Assembly: GCA_037903355.1 (NCBI GenBank)
Contig: JBAJFE010000014.1
Location: forward strand, 5,084,001 to 5,148,000
Length of the DNA stretch: 64,000 bases
Reading direction: 5' to 3'
Source: Trichuris trichiura
Taxonomy: Eukaryota > Nematoda > Enoplea > Trichinellida > Trichuridae
Part shown: one piece after another, positions 25,514 to 37,083 of the stretch
Layout of the letters: the number at the start of each line of letters is the position of its first letter
How positions within the stretch are numbered: the first letter of the stretch is position 1
The notes under the pieces: generated by a model
What the model saw: the letters and a program-made list of their open reading frames with translations, nothing else
What the model was told of the DNA's origin: nothing
Database searches by the model: none
Position numbers and translations under genes: made by a program

Positions 25514-26072
25514 TTAGTCCTTCTTCCCCTTGATGGCATAAGTAAAAGAGAGGTTAAATGAATACAAACTCAAATGTACTATAGCAGTTGATCTGTTAAC
25601 TGACAGCGCTACTAAATGATTAATGGATGTGTAGCGTGAATACTGCAATTTGCATAAAGTAATCATTTTGAAAACGTGGTTTCTTGGTACGGGACAATAT
25701 GTTTTCATAATGAAGAAATTTATTACGGATATGTCCCGTTTGTTTTGTATATAAAAAGACTCGGAGTCTTTTTAAATACAAAACAAACGGGACATATCCG
25801 TAATAAATTTCTTCATTACGAAAAGTAATCATTTGCATCCATATCAGGGAATGCAGCATGACCGCGCAGAATTTCACCATGGTGCGCACGAACTGGTCAT
25901 ATTTCAAGCCATACGATTCCATCTCCAGTAGTGTTCGTTTACGTTTCCGAGCCGATCTCAATCGCGATAGCGAAATCTCCGCGGTTACCACGGCCGCCAA
26001 TTTTGAGTCGGTGTCTAACATGTAATTCCAGTAACTCTTAACTACGAATACTGTAGATTGCCCGCACTTCAT
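25514..26072 (-). pseudogene. Unidentified ORF interrupted by a hairpin insertion
   Basis: The minus-strand frame from the ATG at 26072 reads coding-like through a basic patch (SARKRKRTLLEMESYGLKYD) to about 25835, where the hairpin element begins. Beyond the element the same reading (MITLCKLQ) resumes from the second copy of a 13-base direct repeat and runs to a stop at 25514. If the insert plus one repeat copy is ignored, the two parts join without a frame change. I do not recognise the protein. An intron-like role for the insert is not excluded, but no GT/AG pair fits the edges. Confidence 0.45.
25669..25821. mobile_element. Palindromic (hairpin) insertion with 13-base direct repeats
   Basis: Arms 25708-25762 and 25764-25818 are 55-base inverted copies with one mismatch and a single base at the centre. 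The block is bordered by the direct repeat AAAGTAATCATTT at 25656-25668 and 25822-25834. The left side also carries a degenerate extra copy of the arm start (ACGGGACAATATGTTTTCA). This could be a foldback MITE or a template-switching product. Confidence 0.8.
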
Positions 26073-27330
26073 AAAATTGAAAATTGATCAAATACAACCG
26101 AGAAACGTTAATTCATAAAACGTCGTTTTTCAAAAATACTTCCTTAAGCAACTAAAACGTGGACTACTTTGATGTATTTAACCAGTTTGTCTCAGGATAG
26201 TTCCCCCCACGCCATTACTTCCACGGGATTTTGAACACGCAGCTGCATCCTGTAACGATTGCCCTGTTAATGATATCATCTACGCTTGTGACGATGAGCG
26301 AGTTGACTGTAAGGAATCGTTGGTCTTCCCTCTTTGCTTAACTCTAATGTTGTGTTTTTCGTATACAGCTGCTTTCTCATATAACGCGATTTTCATTGCC
26401 AGAAAACCTCGCGAAATATTCTGTTATAGAAAAACCACGACTCAGGCCTAAGCGACAGAAAGATTGTTTACTTCTAAACAACGACAGTGAAGAGTCGTAA
26501 ATAAGCTGCGTTAGAAAAAAATTATGCTGCATCTATCCTATTTAAACAATCGTTAGAGGCGCAGTGTGAGTCCTCTTGCACAGGATCTGAACAACACGTT
26601 CTTTCCGTTCATGCCGATGATACATTAACGCGGTAACTTTTATAGTGGAACTCTTTACAGCGGACAGTTTGCAAAGTGGCTTTCAGCAGCGACATGCTTG
26701 CGTCTTCAGCTTATGGAAAGAGGTCTTTTCAGTTGTGAAATATATTAGCTCATACTTAGAAAAGAATGGAGGTCCTTTGGACTAACTCTTTTCATCTCGC
26801 TATTCTCAATTACGGACGAACTGAGGCCCTATTAAAAATAGAAGCTAGCGTTTCCTTGCCCTCAAAATGCTTAGTCATCGCAGTAAAATAGAATTCGAGT
26901 CTTTTCTTTCGCACATGGTCTTCTTACGTACAGCAGCAGCTCATTATGCTCTAAGCGGGCTCGGTTATTTCTTGTGGCTCTCCTGCTTTGTTCTGCATCA
27001 CAATCATTGTCTTCGTGCCATTGCAGCCGCTGCTAAATAGTTTCTAGAGCACGCATGTCAAACTGGTTGCTCAAGCAAAGCATGCTGAAGTACTAGGTTT
27101 AGCATGAGTGTCGACTTTGGGAAACACATGCTGTAAGTTTTGCTTGGCTTTACACATTAAGTGTGCACCTGCTAAGGCACTGTAAACGACTGCACAGCAT
27201 TTAGAGCTTCAAAAGCAAAGCATGTCTTACATAAGCTGCCTTTCCTCGTAGGACCTTGTCACTAAGGACCCTGCATTGAGACAGGTAAGTGTTGTCCTGT
27301 CTTCGACAATAGTGTTGTGCTGAACCCAAT
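26073..27330. other. Intergenic, nothing recognised
   Basis: No exon chains, RNA genes or repeats recognised. Confidence 0.35.
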
Positions 27331-27460
27331 CGCTGAAGACGGGACAAACTGGTCCAGAAACCTCCGAAAGCACGTAGCTATTGTTCTGACGTTTTTCCAA
27401 TGAGAGCTCATCGGTCTGTTGGTAGGGCATTCGTTCAATTAATTTTCAGAAACGCAAAAC
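27331..27460 (+). mobile_element. Diverged PLE-type end fragment
   Basis: It has the same order of blocks as the other PLE ends: CTGAAGA, a GGGAC/GGTCC stem, GAAAC, then a GAGCTCATCGGTCTGTTGGT block and AGGGCATTCG. Sequence identity is low, so it belongs to another subfamily or is old. Confidence 0.5.
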
Positions 27461-27500
27461 GGGCAATAAGAAGTTGTACTGAAGTTCACAAAGTAGACCT

Positions 27501-27803
27501 TTGAACCCGTTAAGAGTGCACCCAATTTTCAAAATAATATTAATGACTTTCCACAAAAAATATAAAAAAATGTTTTGCATAACTGAAAAGCTGAAAAAAC
27601 TGGTCACTGCTGATCCCAATACTGACTGCAGTACCCAAACCAGAAAACAAATCGGCATCTTCGTCACTTATAAAGAAATATACGACGAAAAGAACAAAGT
27701 CAAATCTGCTCGAACCGCTTTACTTAAACTTTTAGGCAACAATGAATCAGAAGTTCTTGTTGGAGCCAAGTACTACACTTACTCCTATAAATACGTCGAA
27801 TAA
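27501..27803 (+). CDS. Hypothetical lysine-rich ORF
   Basis: 100-codon ORF, of which the part from about 27565 (ITEKLKKLVTADPNTDCSTQ onward) looks coding and ends KYYTYSYKYVE. No signal peptide or known domain. It could be a terminal exon whose 5' partner is unseen. Confidence 0.33.
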   Translation: MNPLRVHPIFKIILMTFHKKYKKMFCITEKLKKLVTADPNTDCSTQTRKQIGIFVTYKEIYDEKNKVKSARTALLKLLGNNESEVLVGAKYYTYSYKYVE

Positions 27804-28337
27804 CACGCTTTCAATTAGTGCGACCATTTCGACGCATGCGTTATTCGAAACACACTTGTAATTAATAACCAATGCTGCGGTAGCTATTGAAATCCAACGC
27901 TAGCACCAGTGAATTAAAGCGAACTTAGCACCTGTATGCCGCTCAAAAGGATTATCCAATTGCTTTATTTTTTCAGAACGAATATTATCTATCAGCTATG
28001 AGTGTAAACCTTGTTTAGCGAGGCGAAAGACTGACTGCAAGACATAGAACGCAAGAAAGCAAAACATAATTCAAATGACACGAAAAAGCATTATTCCTAC
28101 GAGGTATAAGAGGTTATCAGTCTGTTCAATGTTGATAAATGCACAACTTTTGCTAGCACTCATCGGTAAAAAACGCTGAATTATTATTTGAATTTCCTAT
28201 TATTCGCTTTTAAAGAAGTAACATTGTAACCATCTTAGAGATAGACAAACAGAAATGATAATGCAAGTTCGGTTACAAAAATGTACTAAACAACGTACCT
28301 TGGCGTGAATCGAAGACGGCGCACTCTCTTCTTTAAG

Positions 28338-28654
28338 AGTGCTTAAGTCGCCTGTGCTGATGAAAGTTTGCGACGTGCTGAATTATGACTTTAAGAAAGT
28401 TCGTCAGCAAGACGGAAAACTTACGTGCCCAGGTCCTTCTCTACATTGTCTTGCACTTTCTTTCGTCTTCCTCGTTGCCCACGCTGCAATTACAACATAC
28501 TACATTTTCAGCTTCTTTCAGTCACACCAAGAGGATGCACATTTTGATTCGCAAAGTTATTTTGCATTCGTTATTGTCTGTCACTTATCCTACTTGTGAT
28601 CGTAAAATTAAGTACAAACGATGGGAAAAACATTATGAGAATGGTGAAGATTAA
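28338..28654 (+). CDS. Two 3' exons of an unidentified gene
   Basis: Exon 28338-28424 starts after a CTTCTTTAAG acceptor and reads VLKSPVLMKVCDVLNYDFKK to an AAACTTAC/gtgcc donor. Exon 28522-28654 follows a CTTCTTTCAG acceptor and reads HTKRMHILIRKVILHSLLSV, ending KRWEKHYENGED and TAA. The phases match. The 97-base intron itself carries a hydrophobic frame that I take as chance. 5' exons and identity unknown. Confidence 0.4.
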
Positions 28655-29519
28655 ATGTCTGCCTTGTTTCCCCTGGCAGTAGACTACAGAACATCATAGC
28701 TGACAAATAGTAAAATTACCGCTATGAAAGCTACGGACTTTTTGCACGGCAACCATTTTTGAAAAGCTTAACGTTGAGAAAGAAACACTGGTAAGAAAAG
28801 AGAATTAGCAACGTCTAAATTTCAGTAGGTGAGCTTGGTAGGTGTTTAGACCCTGAAAGTTATCAGTGGCAAACACATGCTAACAGCTAACACTGGTCTA
28901 CAAGGCCATTTTAGACTTACTACCCCATAGGGAAGCAGGATAAGACGCAAAAAGTATTTAAGGATAATAAATGCAGTTGTGCTTACCGACCTATTGCTCA
29001 TGGTGCTATATGCCGCGAGTGCAATCGTCACAAATCACAATCACAAAACAGCAGGTATAAACATAACGTACCTAAATGGAAGAAAGTGTTTACACTTTAA
29101 GAAATCAAAAAAACATTCAACACGTTGTAATGAATAATTTACTAAAGAACGTTGAACTACAATCATCTCCTAATATCTCTAAACTAGCGTATTGAAAACC
29201 AATTCTCCATAGCAAGTACAAAGTACCGTACACCGACTATCCTGATTATCGGAATGTTCCTTCCTCAGAGATTAACGAAATAACCAGTAATATGGGAGCT
29301 CTTTGCATCATAAGATAAAATTTTGTCTCTGGATTTTAGCATAAGCGTAAGCTGCATTGAAACTATATTTAGCATCATTTCTGATTCTTATAAAACGCAT
29401 TTGAACGTTAAACATACAAGTATTAGAAGGCAGCAGTCATTTAACACATTCAAAAATGTTTTTACGTATTTACTACAAATGCTCATAAGTTCAAGATATT
29501 GCTAATGAAAACTACCTGA
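28655..29519. other. Intergenic, nothing recognised
   Basis: No supported features. Confidence 0.35.
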
Positions 29520-29708
29520 ATGAGAAAGCGACCGCTGGTAGCATATGCATCGCTGCTTGGCACAACAGAAGTAATACATAAAATGTGGCGTGGTAAAGTA
29601 GCCGAAATCGGCTGGACAAAGAGACCAGTTGGAGATAGATTTGAAGGAGCAATTTCACCTTTTTTGATAGACCGGTATATTTCGAACTGGCTGACTCCCA
29701 AACCATAG
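29520..29708 (+). CDS. Hypothetical 62-residue ORF
   Basis: Frame MRKRPLVAYASLLGTTEVIH continuing to IDRYISNWLTPKP and stop. Composition is coding-like and the frame could be a small protein or terminal exon, but I recognise no family and no splice partner. Confidence 0.33.
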   Translation: MRKRPLVAYASLLGTTEVIHKMWRGKVAEIGWTKRPVGDRFEGAISPFLIDRYISNWLTPKP

Positions 29709-29936
29709 CTACATAAGCATCATTCCTGTGTGAAGTTAGTTGGTAGACTTTACGCTACAGCAGACAAAATGCTGCTAATGGCAATACTGATGACTGCTTC
29801 ATTTCTTTGGTTGAAGTTAAATAGCTTCTCCTACCACATTATTTGCATGCCAACAGGGTGTTTGCAGAAAATTATTCAAGATAATATAAGCTATGATTGA
29901 TGAACAATATTGTTGCAATTTATTTGTATATCTTTA

Positions 29937-30481
<545 letters not shown>

Positions 30482-31299
30482 GGTGTCTCGTGTAGCAACT
30501 CCAACACTTTACCTCGTCAAAAAAAGCATAGACCCAGTAATAATAAGAATTCCGCAAATCGCTTGTTCTTCGAAAGGCATCGCAAGACTGACCATACTTT
30601 TTGTTCTGTGGGGACATATTTAGGGCAATATTTTTAGTTAATAGACGTTCCCTGACAGTTGCTACACGCTTACGATTATTATATCGCCGTAGCGGTGCAC
30701 ACGTTGTATACAATTTTTGCCATCTTAACGTTTCATAACCGCAAACAATTTTATTCGTCCGGAGCAACTGCAAACACTTGCCAGAAGAAAGCCATAATGA
30801 AGCAATTTTTTTAAAACATAAGAACAGGCAAATTAGACTCTAGGAATCCAGTTTTATATTGTGAAATTCACTTTTAAGATAAAACATGTTTTCCGCATTT
30901 AAAATTAGTTAAATGGCAATTCATCATGATAAGGTCTTTATAACTACGGTAGAACCTCTAAAGTTGACTACCTCCATAAGCTGACCGAATTTTCACAGGT
31001 TGGTTGGCTCGCACGTATTCAAGTGCAAGGCTAGCCTCTGTATGTCGACTACCTCTACAAGTTGTATGTTGACTACTTGTTCATTAACCAACTCTGCAAA
31101 TTGTAATATTAACCTGCTCCCTATAACTTGACCAACCAGTTGTGACCATGACTGTGTAAGATCCTGTTGTATGTGAACTTGTTTAAAGACTGAGTGTTTT
31201 GTGTACCGGAGTGGCTGGTCTTCATTTTGTATTGGTCTTTCGACGGCTTCTTCCTGCTTTTCTGTATGTGTTACCTGTAGAAAACTAGCACAAACATCC

Positions 31300-31540
31300 T
31301 ACCAACGAATGGATGAGTAGATTGTTAGTAGATTAGGCAGAGAACGAACGTACGTAACTTTCGGGACGCTGGTGTAAAATAGCCTCCTACCTTACGCTGA
31401 CGACAGGACTAGAGCATGCCAAAAACTACGTTCTTTAGCCAAATTTTCTAACAATTAGCTCATTCATTCGTTGGTAAGGTGTTCGTGTTGGTTTTTTACA
31501 GAAACAGAAAAACAGGAAAAAACCAGGGAAAAACCAATAC
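31300..31540. mobile_element. PLE-type end fragments in inverted arrangement
   Basis: A reverse-oriented CCTACCAACGAATGGATGAG block (near 31300) faces a forward CTCATTCATTCGTTGGTAAG block (near 31460), separated by a CTGACGACAGGAC hammerhead-like core (31393 on). This is the same head-to-head arrangement as at the ends of the PLE at 58.6 kb. A repeated ...CTATAACTTGACC sequence lies on both sides (about 31118-31135 and 31555-31575). Confidence 0.55.
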
Positions 31541-31870
31541 AAAGTGTGAACTTGCTCTCTATAACTTGACCAGTTAAGTCTACTCTACATTATGGGATCC
31601 AAAAGATACGCTTTCCTTTCTAGGTGTATTACCTTTTTAGGATACATGATATATATACGTCATCGAGGACGTCTGGCATCTGATAGTGCAGTTAAAGTTA
31701 TCTGCTGCCGAAAGGTGCCCAGATATGCTGAGTGTAGCTGATGCGGAGAGTGCATTCATCACTTACAATTGTAATAAGAACAAGAATCAGACCAAAGTGA
31801 CTCTTTTCTCAAAACGAACGATCAGACCATAATAAAAAACTGTTAAATGCATTGGCTTCGCATGATACTA

Positions 31871-33378
31871 CAGTAGGCCCTCGTTATACGCGGTCTTTTT
31901 ATTCGCGGATTTGACTCAACGCGGTTTGTCCTTAGAAAACAATGACTTAATTTTTAGCAGAGATTGACGAACCGCTGCTGAACATGATAGCAGCGCAGTA
32001 TCCTTTTTTGTGTATGTAGTGGTAGGGTTCCATGACGTGACCTGAGAAAATGTTTTTTTGTATTCTTATGTCTTCTCAACCCTGCGCATAATGCTAATAC
32101 CTCGTGTTACTATGATGAGCTATCACTCACCTGATGCTTTTAGTTTCTCATTTCCCAAAATTAGGCTTAGGTACCACATACTATTGTATAAGTCAGTTTC
32201 TTAAGTCATAATGGCTTATGAATAGTAATAAACTTTCTTACCCATAGAAGCAGTTAAGTTTTCAATATTGACTGTCTCAGAAAGGCTGCATACGTTTTCT
32301 GAAGAAACATTGTAAGATCGCTTAATGCAGCAAAGTTTTAAATTTGCTTAAGCTAATTGCCTGCCTGATGGATTAAGAAGTCCGTTAACAACAGCAAAGA
32401 TTGAAAATGGTAACAGCACAGCTTAGTCTATTGAAGTTGAAATGTCGTTTGGTGTGCAATAATTTTGAGTAGAAAAAATGCATTTTTTACACTATAGTTT
32501 AAGCACTTCTATTAGTGAAAAGTGCAGATCGATGTCGCAACCGTCACCCCATTATGTTCACCCAAGATAGTCGTTGCTCAATGCTGAAAACTGCTAAGCG
32601 ACCTGGGTTTTAATTGTTGAAGATTGAGAAGGCTGAGAGAAGAATTTTATGCTTAGGTGACAATAGATGGTTGCCTCAAAGCTTCCGGAACGCTTTTGCT
32701 TCTGCAGCCGGCAGAAGTTAATTAACTTTCAACATAGGCCTTTCGGATCACCAGTGACTTATCATCAGCATGAACTCTGCCACTCAGCGGAAAAGGTCAT
32801 ACCGCCTGAAAAATCTTCTACCTGGCCAACATTCAAGTAAAAGATAAAGCTGATGTGAAGGTGCAAGCAACGATTGTTGTTAAAGACGAACCGGAATCAC
32901 TGGTGCCAGCTGAGGTTCAGCGATTTTACTTTTCGCTTACATCACTGAAACAGTTTCTTTGTACGGAACTGTAGTAGTTCATGCGGAGTACGCAGTCTTT
33001 ATTGTTACGATGTTGTCCGTAGCTTCGTACTAACTTTGTTTATACTGAAATAACGGGGCAATACCGTAACAATAAAAGCCTGTATATTTCGCGTACAGCT
33101 GAAACAGTGTATTCTGAAAGTAATTCGCATTCCAATATATTTTTGGATAGTTGAATGTCATTATTTTCTTTAATATGTTCTTCACTAAACTATTTATTTA
33201 ACACTAATTGATATTAGTAACTACGAGCAATTTCGTGTCTATTTGTAGTGTACACGAGAAAGCGCGCATGTTGTTTACAAAGGATTCTATATTTTGCGCA
33301 GGGGACTTGACTTTACGCGGAATTTGTTATACGCGGAAAGTCCTGGAACCAAAAACCGCGAATAACGAGGGCCTACTG
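31871..33378. mobile_element. Inner pogo/Tigger-like DNA transposon, 1508 bases
   Basis: Left CAGTAGGCCCTCGTTATACG and right end (complement CAGTAGGCCCTCGTTATTCG) are about 24-base inverted repeats with one mismatch, bordered by TA on both sides (31869-31870, 33379-33380). GCGG-rich sub-terminal repeats follow. The interior has only short frames (for example DVKVQATIVVKDEPESLVPA near 32850), so it is non-autonomous or dead. Confidence 0.8.
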
Positions 33379-33636
33379 TATATGGACGATTGTACTGTTT
33401 TGATTACGCGTGACGTTCTAAAGAAAACCTATAAAAGAAAGTAAATAAAACGAGTGCATTGCTACAGTAGGCTTACATTCACTACCTGCACATGTCGACC
33501 ACCTAAGTTGACCAGTTCGTCCCAGTTCCTTGGGTGGTCAACTCACAGAGGTTCTACTGTATTTCAGACTTGTATCCGGCATTCATGTAAGGTCCACAAG
33601 AATGCTGTATATGCAGTTTAATTTACAAGCGCAGCA

Positions 33637-36148
33637 TTATAAATAATTATAGAAAGCCATTGAACACTTGGATAGGTCTCTATAACGGATTTTTTCCTTC
33701 AGGTTGTCTACAGCCGATATTTGAAAGAACTTATGTTGCCTCAAGAAATCATTGACGTTATCCTCGTAGTTATAATGAAACTCCAGCCAGTCTCGACAGA
33801 GTACAATAACTGGAGCTTTGAACAAATGTGACAATATCATGAACTCGTAACGGTGACCGTCTGATGGTCCGAGGTGGACAACAAAATCTAAAACAGCTAG
33901 GGGAAGTCATAAGTGTACGATTACTGATGAAATTTACAAGGACAGACGTCTTCATCACGTCCCCGGAAAAACAGGAAACCGGCAGGATCTGGTCCCATTT
34001 TAATCATGCTACTCCACGTAGTTCTGATGTTGCCACTGTTCCCGGCTGCTTGGTAATATTCCTTGACGCTGACAGATGCGGTTAGATTAGTTTCGTGAAC
34101 TATGGTTGCTGAAATAAATTAAACAAGCCAATCAATCTGAAAACTATCTCATTCTTACCGTACAACGCATTGCAGTCCTTAGCGTCAATGTCCGCGCTGT
34201 CAAAAATCTGGAAAAAGTAAGAGAAAATGAACGTACCAGACCGATTTGAGATATGACTGGCAGTTGCCTTATGATTACAGCTCCTGAGTCTGTAGTCCAG
34301 CAACTGAAAGTTAAGGGAGCTGCATTTAAGCAGCTTTGGGCCCTAATCCCAGGCAGAAGTAGCAAACACTGCAGAAGGTAATGCGCCCACAGCTGGTCGC
34401 GTTCCCAGCTTCACCAATTTGAGGATACTTTAATCAGTTCGTCAGAAAAATAATAAAAAAAGTTTGCTGACTACGATTTGTAGATTATATATGCAGCCAT
34501 CGGTTCATAGTAATAACCAGACGTTCATCGCTCTATTCGTGCCAATAGACAACCCGACGGCGTCATGAAGAACCTCTCAAATGGACAATCAGAAGCTTTG
34601 TAGCTGATCGCGAATTGGTTTAAAGACATTTACATTGCGAGCTGAAATTGATGAGGTGCACATCAGATCTTGCTATTTTCTTTAAGCGTACAGTTGGTTT
34701 CCGCAAAGTGCCTAACTAAGCACCCTTCGCGCGAACAATTTTTTTGAAGCAGTTAAGGATTGCTGTAAAAGATCGCTTTTGATAACTGCATCAAATTGTG
34801 GAAATTCGCAGGGACTACTGCAGGGCAGGAGAGCACACAGAGGCGAAATTCGTGGCCAGTAACGAACCATCATAGAAAAATATACTACTAGTGAACAAAT
34901 TTTGGTGGTCAAACAGCTCAATGGACAAACATTTATTGCACATAATCGGCAGTGGATAATAAACACATAGTAAATCGAATTATTCGTTCATTTTCATACA
35001 AAACGTTCAAACTTTTATGATGGAGCTAGCTCTCAGAACAGACTGAGTATAATTCTCAGCAATCTGGTTCATCCTTCGAAGACTGCTCGCTCAATGACTG
35101 AAAACACTGTCGACCGACGTAGGCTCACCCGAAAGCTAGCTCGGTCATTAAAGACTGAACGCCAAATCAAGGGGTTATTTTGGTCAAAAGAAATGAAAAC
35201 TATCTACCCTCTAAGAAAGCTTACAGAAACAGTGAGACCAAATTCTGAAAATAAACTTCACCTGAGCCTGACAAATAATCTGAATCGTGTAGCAAATCGT
35301 ACACTAAAACTTCAAAAAATTCCATGGTGCAGAAAGTTTGAGGCGTATTCGATTACTGAAGAGGTCGTTAAGGGAGCCATTTAAAACCGGCGGCAAAGTC
35401 TCTATGTGTTAAGCCCGCACTGAAACGTCACGCGGAATTTTAAAAGCTGCTCCTTTTACCTACTTTAGAAAGCTCCCCTTTCCGCTGATTATTCTGCCCA
35501 ACGAAAGATACAACCATACATAAACTATCCGAAAACCCTTGCGTCCGCATAAGCCAACATTTTTCACTGCTCCTGCAGATCACTCAAGGCACAGGCTGTT
35601 ATCCAATTCGGTATCTCCTGGAGCATTGAGTTAACTGCAGATGGAAGTATTAGGTTCAAATAGTTACACAAAAATATTCAAATGAATTCGTAAACAAAGC
35701 TAAAAACAATAAACTATTACAATTAAACCTGTAAATTATAATAATCACGAAGAATCAAACATACCCGATGCCATTTACCAGTTAATTTTGATACGTTAAT
35801 TTGCTGAACGGATGAGAACAGTTCGCGATGGAGTTGCTCCATTAGCTCCTGAACGTGCCCATTTGCCATTAGCTAACGTAAAAAGCAGCCACTGAAAGTT
35901 GACGCCTACATTGACACTGTTAGTACCTTAACAGCGGAAGACAGAATCCCTGCTTGTGGCAAGCTTTCGCTTTCAACGCGACACGATTTCACATACAACT
36001 GCAGTACATCAACCACTGACATGGAATAGCCTGGCACAGGTATACCAAAAAATGACCCATGCTTTGCTTGCAGACTTTCAGCAAAAGGAGTCAACGAAAA
36101 AGCGAAAAGAATCAAACTTAGAAGCGACATAAAGCGCGAGACGAACAA
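33637..36148 (-). CDS. Secreted lipocalin, LPR-like
   Basis: Lipocalins are small secreted beta-barrel carriers; nematode LPR lipocalins act in apical extracellular matrix. Exons by frame: 35927-36148 (signal peptide MSLLSLILFAFSLTPFAESL after a short MFVSRF start), 35765-35872 (ends SKLTGKWHR, the lipocalin G-x-W motif), 34237-34368 (CLLLLPGIRAQSCLNA), 34159-34207, 33938-34108 (VKEYYQAAGN...DEDVCPY) and 33637-33887 (FVVHLGPSDGHRYEFMILS, then VIVLCRDW, the later barrel strands with the conserved Arg). All junction phases agree and three introns are 49-60 bases. The 1.4 kb intron between 34369 and 35764 could hide another exon. The protein ends at TAA 33637-33639. Confidence 0.7.
35094..35384 (+). 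CDS. Hypothetical basic ORF inside the lipocalin intron
   Basis: A 96-codon ORF on the strand opposite to the host gene begins MTENTVDRRRLTRKLARSLK and ends TEEVVKGAI before TAA. Strongly basic, no signal peptide or known domain. It lies wholly within the 1.4 kb lipocalin intron. It may be a nested single-exon gene or chance. Confidence 0.33.
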   Translation: MTENTVDRRRLTRKLARSLKTERQIKGLFWSKEMKTIYPLRKLTETVRPNSENKLHLSLTNNLNRVANRTLKLQKIPWCRKFEAYSITEEVVKGAI

Positions 36149-37083
36149 CGCTTATGTTAACTCATGATTCAAACAACCAGGAAGTGAAGTAGACGTGTTG
36201 AACTAGGTCATCAGGGTTTGATGACCTGCAGAAGTCAAGAATTTAGAGAACAATGCTATGATCCGACTGATGTGAAATATTCTTAGTTTGAAGTATATAT
36301 GGACGATTGAAGCAGAAATCTTTGAAACCCAGCTTTCAAATCATTCAGAAGACAGTTTATCTGAAACAATAAAAGCTGGCAACTTGAAAATCGATGGCTA
36401 ACGCGTTTACCTTACGACATAGTTGCGCACTGCCGATTGGCAGTGGCAGTAGGAGGGCTGAGCTGTGGAATTTTTTTCTACCTTTCCCACGTTAAGGATA
36501 GCGGTGAAGTTATTTTAAAGCAGTAATCCCGTGAACGTCAAAATTTAGCATGCTACGCTGAAATGAAGTATTTCGGCGTAACAGCTCAGCTTTCAGATGT
36601 TATTAAATTTCAAACTTAGTTTTTTTCAAAAGGGGTTGCTGGAAAGTCGCAAGCTGTTTATGATAATGCCGTTTATCATAAACCACCATAAATTACTGAA
36701 TTTGCATGCGCATTTTGGACGTCTTCATTGACGAAAGTAAATACTGACGAGTCATTAGACATATAGCGCATGAGGATGGGACCACATTAGTCTCATCGTC
36801 AACATGATGTCGGTGCTTTGGTTTCTAATGCTCCACGCTGATGATGGGACATGCGCTTGCCCCAAAATGTTCGTACAATTTTTGAGCTCCCAAGGAATGA
36901 TTACATCTCTACAAAATGATAATGAAGTCCGAAGAACCAATTAACACAGCAATTAACAGAATAATTGGCCACAGTTCCATCTTGCGTAAAGAACACAGTC
37001 CTTCCTCAACAAACGGATCGTCAGAGGCTTCAGAGATGAACTAGTTCGATGTCGTTTATACAGTTCGCTCGAAACGCTCGAAT
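36149..37083. other. Intergenic between lipocalin and DDX52, nothing recognised
   Basis: Upstream region of the lipocalin gene and downstream region of DDX52. No exon or repeat recognised. Confidence 0.4.

Larger units (their letters stand above)
30947..33559. mobile_element. Outer pogo/Tigger-like DNA transposon remnant
   Basis: Left end CGGTAGAACCTCTAAAGTTG (30947 on) is the inverted match of the right end ...GAGGTTCTACTG (to 33559), and both sides are bordered by TA (30945-30946, 33560-33561), the target of pogo/Tigger elements. Sub-terminal blocks about gaccacc/ttgacca recur inside. The element has been invaded by a PLE end (31300-31540) and by the inner element. Confidence 0.6.
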
